Shown here piece after piece: positions 54,640 through 64,000 of a stretch of DNA of 64,000 nt; position 1 is the stretch's first letter; every line of letters starts with the position of its first letter. Under the pieces are notes generated by a model. It was not told the origin of the DNA, made no database searches, and saw only the letters and a list, made by a program, of their open reading frames with translations. A program made the position numbers and the translations under genes. This DNA is from Datnioides undecimradiatus (Eukaryota; Chordata; Actinopteri; Lobotiformes; Datnioididae): the NCBI GenBank assembly GCA_008933995.1, contig WARS01000071.1, positions 6,272,350-6,336,349 on the forward strand. The letters run 5' to 3'.

Positions 54640-57600
54640 GTAAGAGTCAGATTTATAGCATAAGAATGCATCCGGCACTAAATGCACGTCACCGTTACTT
54701 TCAGAAGTGTAAAGTGTTTTGGTCAAGACAGCTGTTTCTCTTCATCAAGAATGACAGTGAGGACAAGACGGTGCTTCACTGATGCTTTCGTGTGTTGTAT
54801 GCAGTGTTTTAATGTGTTTTGGTTGTCTTGAATGCCAGTTGAGGGTGCTAAGGTGTGTTTCCAATAAATTATAAGGGAGCAAGGCACAGGATAAGGGATA
54901 TGGCACCACCCTTTATCTTCATCTTTATATGCAAAACCTGTGTTAAAGGGTCAAATAGTGGGATTAGTATTTTGCTGTATTGCCATAGCTTTAGAGAAAA
55001 GCTTATACTCTTCTGTCAAAAAATAGTGGAATAGATTCAAATATATTAAACATTGCCATAATCTAAAGCCATTAAAAACATCTGGCTGCTGATGATTCCT
55101 TGAATTGGCTCCCAGCAGAGAGCGACCATGTACGATGTTCAGGGATTAAAGCTAATCCTCCCTGTGGCTGAGATTCACCTTCTTGTCTGGACAGAGTCTG
55201 ACACAGGGGCTTTACTAATTTATGCTGAGACATGCATGAGCACAGGCTCCCTGGAGCTCAGTGGCAGTGGTCTTTTTTTGAACCTGGAAAAGGCTGATTG
55301 AGTAAACACTTTCCCTCCTTCAGTAGGTAATGTTCTCTATCCGAGGTCATGTGAATATCCAGCACATATAGGGACAATATGTAATATGTGTGTGTAAACA
55401 GTTTGATGTTTGGTGAGGCTGACAACCTCAAAATCTCACTTGTGCTCTCTGTGTTTCTATTTCTTTAGAACAAAGTTGGGATGTCTTATGATAGAAGTAA
55501 GGCAAATAAGGAACTATGTGACTGAATAAAAAAGCTGGGTATGCAGCAAAGACAAGAGAAAATATGTGAAACTATACAACAAAGGGGTTTAAAACTTAAA
55601 CTGTCAGAACAACTCGAAACAGGTGCACAAAAAGAGGTCTAAATGTGGTTCTCTCAGTACTGGACAGTTGCAGCCTAGTACAGGAAGCGTTGTGTGCTTG
55701 TTCAGAGAAAAAAAAGGAGAGGCTGTCTCAATGGGGCTTTTGTTGTTTGAGTTGGAGACAGCAAAAGCACAAGAAACACTGACTGACAAATACCTGGCCC
55801 CTCTGTGCCTCAAATACCTCAGCGTTGCACTTGATACAATGTCAACAAATGCCTCCTCTGTCTTCTATAGTAGCCCGTTTCCTCTCTGTCCACAAGATTT
55901 TTTCATGTTTTTATAAAGGCTACTGTTTTCTGAGCAGACATCTGGGTGAGCAGATTTGGCCTGCATAGCTGGAGTGCTGAGTCTCTACTCACTGAGGAGT
56001 TGAAAGTGGTCCAAAGCACATCCAACAGTTTGGTTGTGGTAAATGGTCTTGTGTTTCAGTTCAATGTAGAGGAAAGATCATAATAAATTCAAATTATAAT
56101 TTTTATTTAACTTCTTAAAGGTTTAAGAGACTCAAAGAGTAGGAATGGACTTACAATCAATCAAACAAACTAATGGCATTCCTGTGCATTGATTCATCAG
56201 CATGATCGCTTTGATAAAAGAGGCAAAAGGGCCACTGCATGGCAATCTTAACTTCATATCTGCAAAAATATTTTAGTCATTAATAAAAACTGCTAAGCCT
56301 TCTGTGCCCAGTGGCTGCATTAAAATGCTGAGGTAATGATCTTCTTTGTGCATGAGGAAGTCAAGCAGGGGGTTGCTAGAGAATATACATACAAAGACTT
56401 TACGTAATCTGTTTTGAATTCAAAAACAAAATCCTTTTGATTAACACTGCACCTTTTCCCTGTAGACACTGATTTAAAACTGCATTTTAATCAAAGATTA
56501 TTCCATAAAGCCCCGAAGGAATTAAACAGCTCGCAGAATACTGCTGTAAGATTCAAGTGATGGGTTGGGGTCGATTTATTTGAGTTTGTGCTGTGGAACA
56601 TATAATTCCTTCTGTCTAAAGATGCACAAGACAGTTTCATTTTACTCCCCCAGGCCTCAGATGAATACTTCCAGTTTCTTTGGTTAATTATTCATGTGGA
56701 TGTGAGTTTTAAATCCTGACTGTTGTTTGCAACCTGCCCCTGTTTTTTCCTCTTTGTTGTCAAGCTTTCAGCTCTAACTGCATGATTTCTCAAACTGCAT
56801 CTGAGGCTTTGTAAAAAATCATTACCTTCCAAATAAAACCACAACTGTGTCTTATGGCTTTCTATTCCTATGTGAGTTCTTTTTAACATGTCATGTAGGG
56901 TTTAAAGCCATTGGATACATAGTGGACAGTCAACTTTGTTTGATGAGTTTTTGACACACTTCTGTTTTATGCTTTTATTTCTGTGATAAGAAAAAATGTC
57001 ACAAATGACAAGAGCACCAAAATATATAATCATCATTTGGCATTTTTATTCTAAGTTTAGCATGTCTGGTATTGGTTTACCTATGGGCAGTAGAGTGATA
57101 TGTGGTATCATATCAGTTATTATGTAAATGGCGGTGCCACTACAAAGTCACACAATGAATATTTAACTAAATATATTCTTTAATTATATATTAGATATTT
57201 GTTTGAGAAAGCAGCATTTTCTATGTGTATCCACATAGAAATGTTGTCATTTCCAGCTCATATCTGTCATATCTGTAATTAGTACAGTTTTCCCCAATAA
57301 GGTTGATGTGTCTCCTAATTCTGTCAGGCTCTAACTTGTAGTGTCTCCAATCTTATGAAATGATGTGCACAAAAGCTGTAGCCTATAGCATCTACATCAT
57401 GAATCTTTCTTTGCAACAAAATTTTGGAGTTATTGGGCAAATACAGATACAGATATAGAGTTGGAGCTAACATTAGTTATTTTCCTGCAGATGTTTTGGG
57501 AAACGACTGCCTGGATTTCGTTAAAGTTGTGACTTAGCAGATGGTCAAGAAAATGAAACAGTTCTTTTCCTGCTGCTGTCAGCTGTTCAACAACTTCCAT

Positions 57601-60600
57601 GAACAGCTTAGAGCTCTCATTACTTACTACTGGGAAGCTGACTGTGGAAGACACAACTCCCTACATCCAGAGAAGTGTTTATTTTAATGACTGTGGGATA
57701 CTCTACGCCATCTGTTATTTTAAAGTGGAAGTTCAGGATTTTTTGAGCTTATCCCAACGATCACTCATCGCTCCCATGTGAGGGCGTTAAAATGTTTTCA
57801 AATCACTTCCTCAGGAAATGACACCTGTCTAGTGTTAGTTAAAGTTTATGTCTTATGACATCATTACTGTCTAATGGAGCTTTAAAGGGATAAAGCTGTG
57901 AAAATACTGAACCAGTAATAGCATTTCTGCGTATGCTGATTCAGAATAGACTTACCTCACAGGGTTATTGAGCTTGGGTTTTTGCATTTGATATACAACG
58001 CAATGCTTTTATGTTGCCCCATTAACAAAATAATGAGGTGATATTATTCAGTCCTTTCTGTAGGTCTAACATTGAAATATTTAATTACTATATGAAAGAT
58101 AGGATATATCTTGCATTAACTGAGAGTACATTGGGATTCGAATTCAGGTAATACAGATTAAGTGCTGACCTGCAGCAGTGCTAAACCACATAATACCCCT
58201 CACAATTAGACCATTTATTCAATGAAAAATTGATACTGATGCTTTACTGTGTCAGTTTTGTCTTAATTAAGTGCTGGGGCTCATTGTTAAATGGTGATTT
58301 TGATTTTTAGGTTTATATTGCTTTTAACTAGAGGCCAGGAGAGGATACCATATGAATTTTAATCTGTATTATCATGGGTACATGGTATGCACCTCAGCCA
58401 GCTGAGCCATCATAGCACTTGTAAAAGGCCCTTCAAATATGGCCTCTCATGGTTTCTACCCCTCCCTGTGGAGTAGGTTTTTCAAAAGGATTCCAAGAGC
58501 ATTCAGCCCTCGGACCGCAATAACTCTCTGCTGAATATCTCTAGACTTTGAACTTGGAAGTATCCATATCAGACTTCTTGAATCACGTCTTAATTCTCTG
58601 TGCAAAGCAAATATGACCATGTATTACCTCAGACCTTCAATGATTTTGAGACTTTGTACTATCTGCAACCCTTTTTGTACACCTTTTAAATACAGACTAC
58701 GAAAATTAATATTTAAAGTCACAGTCCTAACTTTAACTCTTCTGTATGTTTTTTTTTTCTTAGCAGTAACCTTTATTCATGAAGACAACAAAAGGGAATC
58801 ACACCATTTCTCTAATTTAACTGTGATATTTTAGCTGGATGAGTTTTAAAGAAGTCCTGTGGAGTTTTACTGTAAACAAAAGCCATTTTTGCATACATCA
58901 AAAACACACTGTGTGGATCCTTGAGCACTAGCAGATGTGTTGACTACATTTCCTTCATTATAAAACATTTGCAAAGCAGAGTTATTCAGTATTATAATTT
59001 CAGCATCGTGTACATCCATTTTTATTAGCTTGCAGTCTTCTTTTTTCTGCCTTTGTTGGCGCATTGCAGCAAATTTTGCTGTGTTACCGCCACATGTTGA
59101 TCAGTGCAATAATGTGAAACTATCATCCGCGTTCATGTGCATCGTGCGTGTGCACAAGATAAACAAAATGGGGACCTAGTCGTAGGAAGATTAGAGGTCA
59201 AAATCTTCACAGGGAACCTTAAACATAACAAGGCTGCAGTTTCTTGACCTTCCTGTTCTGAATAATTGGTTGACCTCTGCTGGCCAACAAACAATAACAC
59301 GATATAATAAAAAAGTTATACCTTCCCAAATAAGTGTAGTCATTTCAGTAATCAATCCAAGCAGGACAATCTTTTTTTTCATATATTGATAGATCAGTAC
59401 ACATGTTCACAACTGATGGATCCCGATCAGGCAATTTGAATCCCCCTCATCCTTCTGGAAATCCCCATTGAAAACAAATGTTGTTTTTCTCACATCACAA
59501 TGTGTTGATCCAAACTAAAAATGGCACAGTTCAAGTTCACAGCAGTAAACAGCACAGCAGGTGATCAAGTCTGTTCAAACTCAAACTCAAAAATGACTGA
59601 AATAGCATGTAAACACCTGCTGTCTTGTCATTTCATATTTGTATGCACTGAGCTGCAAGAAAGCAAAGTTGTTCTCTAATTAAACATGTTTTAGCAGTTA
59701 TGTATGAGTAGAAACAGAGAAATACAAAACAACCTATTTATTGTTCAAGGAGTCCATTTCACTTCATCTGTTGATGCTTTTGATGGCATGAAGTGGTATT
59801 CAAGTGATACAATCCTGTGGGAACCTCTTGTGCTGTTTCATTTTGTTTTACTTTTCTTTTTTTTCTTGCACTTTTGCATCATCTCAAGCAAAACAGGAAG
59901 CTTTAGCTGTGTTTATAGAGTTTGTTTGTTTTCACCTATAAAGGCACCTGTTTCAGTTAACAAAATAAACGCCGTAGTCAGTTTTAGTCATATCTGCTTG
60001 GGCTCGATAATTAGTTTTTTTTTTTGTTGTTTGTTTGTTTTTTAAGAAAGTCCATGGGTGTAGACCATTACCATGGTTTTCATTCTAACCAAAACCTGTC
60101 GGGTCATTTCATCATTTCAAACTGACAAGATATCTGCAAGCAACAGAGGCCTGCCCCCAGAGGCAAGTTTACTGAGTTGTTTTTGACCCCTAGTTGATGA
60201 TTTTCACAATTTTTTTAGATGTAATTTGTCAGATCAAAATATTTGCTGGAACAGATGCCTACTGGTTGGAAACAAAGTTTTCAATAGCACAGTGGACACC
60301 ACCTACGTTGCAGACAATAACCTGAACAAGTGCTTTGTTTTTTATCTGTTGACAGGTGTTAGAAAAGAAACTACTCACCACATCTACGTGCAATGGGTGG
60401 ATCCCTTACTTCAGTGAAAATGCAGCAGCAGCAGCATACACCAAAGACACTACAACAACCAAAGCCCTCATCAAACCTGGAGATCAAAGGTATACACAAG
60501 TTAGGATGTGAGAAGTTGCACTTAACTGTATGAACTACTTTTAAAATTGTTTTAAAATAGACTATTTCTATTGCAAATAAAACAACTTTATAAAAATTCC

Positions 60601-61136
60601 CTCCCAATGGTAATTAAAAAGAATTTAATTTGATTAAATTATGTCTTTATATATAAAGAATATAGCAAATCAAAACGTTCTTACTCATCACATAACAGCA
60701 GTTGTTAGCAGTAAGAGAAACATATTTAGCTTGCTAGCTAGTTAATGTTAGCTATAGGTGTATGTTAATTAAAACCACAAAGAAACAATTAAATAGTAAA
60801 CCAACGCTACAAGTGACTTTATTTAAAAGTTTGTCATTAATTAATGTATTCAGTTTAATTGTAAAGAACTTAAGAGCCGACTAAACACACTTATGCTAGC
60901 GTGCCGTGCTTTATGTTTGCGGTACATTAAGCTAACTAACGTTACTTGCTGTCAATCAAGTCGTCAGCTGCAGCTGTTCTCAGTTGAGTCAGTGTGGCTC
61001 TCGGACCACCAGCAGAAGGCTTTCCCTGAGCGGGTCCGTCGGGTATATCTGACTTCAAATAAGCTTTAATACATATATATATAGAAGAGGTTAGCAAGTG
61101 GATCAAGTTTTCGTTTTTTCGCGTCGTTTCTGCGAC
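54640..61136. other. Gene-poor region before the LEM-domain gene
   Basis: About 6.5 kb without supported coding sequence. If the candidate exon at 54595 is real, this would be its first intron. The last about 180 bases before 61137 are CpG-richer and should contain the promoter and short leader of the LEM-domain gene. A (TA)n run lies at 61072-61083. Confidence 0.5.
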
Positions 61137-64000
61137 ATGCCGCTGTTTCGGGAGGACCCCGCTCTTCTCTCTAAATCCAGACTGAGGTCAGATTTAGTCG
61201 CCCACAACGTCGCGCTGCCACCTGCCAAAAGCAAAAAAGAAGTTTATGTGGAGTTGCACTTAAAACACATCGAGCAGAAAAACGCAGCGGATTTTTCTAG
61301 CGACGAAGAGGATCAAGTAGAAGATGCGGCAGTGAGTTGATCGACATTTTGCTGTTTTGCGCTGAGTAACTGACGCTTACTGAGGAAAACACAACCTGCA
61401 GCATGCTGCTTTAATGACAGGAGGCCGATTTAGAGTGACTTTACAGGGCAATCAGACTAATTTGAAATATCCGTTATTACTAAATAGTCATTTTACATGT
61501 CTGACAAATTACCTCACAATAGTATTTCACATCTTTAAAAGTGTTTTGTCTGGTGAAACACTTAATGCTGATTTCACGGACATTATTTGATAATGAAGGG
61601 TCGTTGTGCGTAATAGGAATTGGCATGGGCTGAGTCAGCCTGATGCAGGGAGGTCAGTAGGGGAGGAAGGGAAGATTTGGGTCACTGGCTACCAACAACT
61701 GGCATCTCTCAGCTTGCAGTAGCATATGAGGTACTTGACTGGTGAGCCACCAGCTGTATAGTTGGTCTAGATTTACATGAGACGTTTCTTTAGTTGGCGG
61801 CTACCATTACAGTCGCGTGCACGTGCTTGCAACACCTGTCGCATTCATTTAACCTTGCCAGGAAGAGCACTGGGACTGGAAGCCTGGGAGTTGGTTCTCT
61901 GCTGTGTCATGGGCTCGAAAGACTGTTAGGGCAGCCTGTGTGGGTAAAGCATTAAGTGTCAGGTCAAGTTTTGAGCACCCTAGACCAAAAGCTGAGAGCT
62001 GGAGGATGCAGTGGATATGATATTGATTTACTGATTTAATATTTAAATGATTAATTGTCATTTTTCTTGCAAAACCTTTTCAAGTTCCAGCCTCTTGTAC
62101 CCTGATCACTGCACCCTTTTCATATTTATGTATAACAAATTCTATCTTCAGGTTTTGGACTGTTACCTTTGCAAAGTTTTGAAGATGTCACTGGGTGTTT
62201 TAGAAAACTTGGATGGACTAGTTCAACTTTTCAAGGAACAAACATTTTTTTTTAATACATTCATTTACAAAATAATTGAGAAGATCATTGATAATGGCAA
62301 TGATGGTCAGCTGCAACCAAGATGTGTGTCATTTTGCTCCTTTTAAAACCTTTTTTCCACAATTGTTCACAAGCGTTATGAATAAAGCAAAAGATTCATG
62401 CAGTACTTAAATTGGCTGAATATTGAACAGATTTGTGAAATGCAGCCTCCAGCTGTTTTTTATGCTCTATATCCCACACCTGGAAACTGCTAGCACTCAA
62501 GCTGTAGCCTTTGTCTAAATTCATCCCATTTTGTTTTGTAAGGACGAGGAGGAGGATCCAGTGGATGCAGAGATTCCTGACCCAAGTGGTATGACTGATG
62601 ATGAGCTCAAGGCAGCGCTGCTCGAACATGGGTTCAAAGCTGGGCCTATAGTTGGTGAGGTTGCAATCAGTACTGTCTGAAATTGTTATTTTTCAACGTA
62701 TAAGAAGAAGTCTGATCACCATTAATGTGTTAACGTTTGTTATTGAATATGTTGTTTGTCTGTGCTAGCCTCCACCAGGGCCCTGTATGAAACGAAACTT
62801 AGGAAACTGCTTCAGTCTGATGAATGTGACCATCTGAATGGAGCAGAGAAAGGTGTATTATATTCTGACAGTGAAGAAGAGGAGGAAGGTACGAGAAAAA
62901 TGCTGTTATCTTATTTGTCTAGATGTTCCATGGGTTTATTCTATAGTTGATCAGATTATATTTTATCTTTTTTTCATTATTTTGTGTGTGCAGGTTCTGA
63001 AGGTGCAAAAGAAGAAGTGGTTGAACAGTCAGAACAGGCCCAAGAAGAGAGCGGCCAGGTGAGACGACTATAAGTTAAACTTTGAAATAAAGCTTCAATA
63101 CAGTGCCACTTTGTGGTCATACTGTAGATTGCAGCTATAAAATTGGGTTGTAAATGGAAGCATTGCCTTGCAGGTGTTTGCAGGTTGAGTGTTGCTGTGG
63201 GATTTTTGTTTTTCAGAATGGTGATTATGTTTACCTGCAATGCTTTTTACCCTCATCAAGGATGGTAAATACTCCAGATATTAATATTGTTTGCACAAAC
63301 TACTGTCTCTCAATTTTCAGCAGACACTGATGTTTTTTGTGTTTGGTTGGGTCGGTCTTTTGTAGCATGCTCGTGCTTCTAGAAACAGAGAACCTTGTCC
63401 CAAGTGGAATTCGGGGAATGCACTAAAATCATCAGAGCGGAGTCGGCCTCGCAGTGCAGTAGGAATTAGCAGAGCATCCTCTGTAGATCAGCGCTCAGGA
63501 TTAGGATCAGGGGTATGCCGGTCTTATTTCACTTCTCTTGTGGATTTTAAATTCTCTGCATTCCTTGCTTAGACTGCTTAACTTTATTGTGTGTCCTTCT
63601 CAAGCCTTCATTGGGGTATTTTTTTTATATAGCGGTGGGCATCTGTATCTCACTGTATAATTTGTCATGAATGACATGTGTTTGTGTAGCCATGAACATG
63701 ATAATACTAATCCTTGCAGGTTCCATCTGGATCACAATCAGCAATGCCCAATAGTTCATCATTATCCTCTCAGGCCTTCAGCATCACTCAAATGGTTGAG
63801 GAGGAAAGTTAATTTCATGTTTTTAAACACCTGTTCTGCATCTATACAGTTGATCTTTTGATGTGACTAATCACTGCTGGAGTGCACACTCAGTAATGTA
63901 CACTCTCACTCCAAACAACAGATGGAGAGTCGAAGCTCACTCTCAACTTGCACAGACACAGAGAGAGAGTTGAATGGGAGCAATGTGCAGGAACATTGGT
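61137..64000 (+). CDS. LAP2/thymopoietin-like LEM-domain protein, 5' part (runs off the window)
   Basis: Exons: 61137-61331, 62543-62654, 62769-62888, 62994-63058, 63366-63512, 63720-63794 (end uncertain), 63922-64000 (partial). Exon 1 (65 codons) encodes a LAP2-type N-terminal LEM-like, DNA/chromatin-binding domain (MPLFREDPALLSKSRLRSDL region, YVELHLKHI) followed by DFSSDEE, a motif shared with human LAP2. Exons 2-3 encode the true LEM domain (MTDDELKAALLEHGFKAGPI, then STRALYETKLRKLL), which in this family binds BAF. Exons 4-7 are acidic and Ser-rich, as in the LAP2 nucleoplasmic region. Any C-terminal transmembrane segment would be beyond the window. The exon 6 donor is either GTTGAG at 63795 (phase kept) or GTTAAT at 63808 (frame changed); the first is preferred. 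Position next to divergent mfsd4a matches human LEMD1, while the domain make-up matches TMPO, so either name may apply. Confidence 0.88.

Noticed and set aside
57430..57781. Overlapping frames at 57.4-57.8 kb as a gene or repeat
   Set aside because: The sequence has the feel of an old interspersed repeat, but I could not identify ends, a target duplication or a second copy in the window.

Overview
The window is nuclear DNA from a bony fish, most likely a teleost with a fairly compact genome. All genes are split by short GT-AG introns, there are no bacterial-style operons, and simple repeats are typical of fish. The encoded proteins match vertebrate families over their whole length, and several neighbours keep the order found on human chromosome 1. 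No tRNA, rRNA, CRISPR array or intact autonomous transposon was seen.

Layout. (1) 1-5861: the 15-codon first coding exon of camta1 on the minus strand, with the start of its first intron filling the left edge. (2) 8273-15277: a complete 16-exon dnajc11 on the plus strand, head to head with camta1 as in human 1p36. (3) 17839-26250: two tandem plus-strand F-box/FBA genes of the FBXO2/FBXO6/FBXO44 family with matching six-exon structures. A 756-bp hAT-like element sits in the first intron of copy 1. (4) 28212-31610: cdc42 on the minus strand, with both alternative last exons (brain and ubiquitous tails). (5) 34578-35435: a small minus-strand immunoglobulin V-domain gene of the CD300/pIgR-like type with a TATA box. 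A Tc1/mariner-like MITE lies just downstream of it. (6) 37872-41220: a complete 11-exon acidic chitinase gene (chia), running from TATA box to poly(A) signal. (7) 41771-44516: a complete 10-exon coding region for an mfsd4a-type transporter on the minus strand. (8) 44517-61136: about 16.6 kb with no convincing protein gene. It includes a pyrimidine-rich, CRE-containing, promoter-like block near 53.0-54.6 kb and one candidate 15-codon first exon. (9) 61137-64000: the first seven exons of a LAP2/thymopoietin-like LEM-domain gene running off the right edge. Its position next to mfsd4a points to the LEMD1 locus.

The genes are functionally unrelated: a mitochondrial J-protein, calmodulin-binding transcription activator, ubiquitin ligase adaptors, Rho GTPase, Ig receptor, chitinase, solute carrier and nuclear envelope protein. 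The shared thread is paralogy and synteny with human chromosome 1. I found no clearly undescribed biological system. The most useful leads are the LAP2-like architecture at the LEMD1 position, the F-box tandem pair with a 12-bp difference at the start of the F-box, the apparently membrane-anchor-less Ig gene, two mobile elements with clear target-site duplications, and the CRE-containing promoter candidate. Exon limits come from reading splice sites by eye and checking frame continuity. Untranslated ends are estimates.
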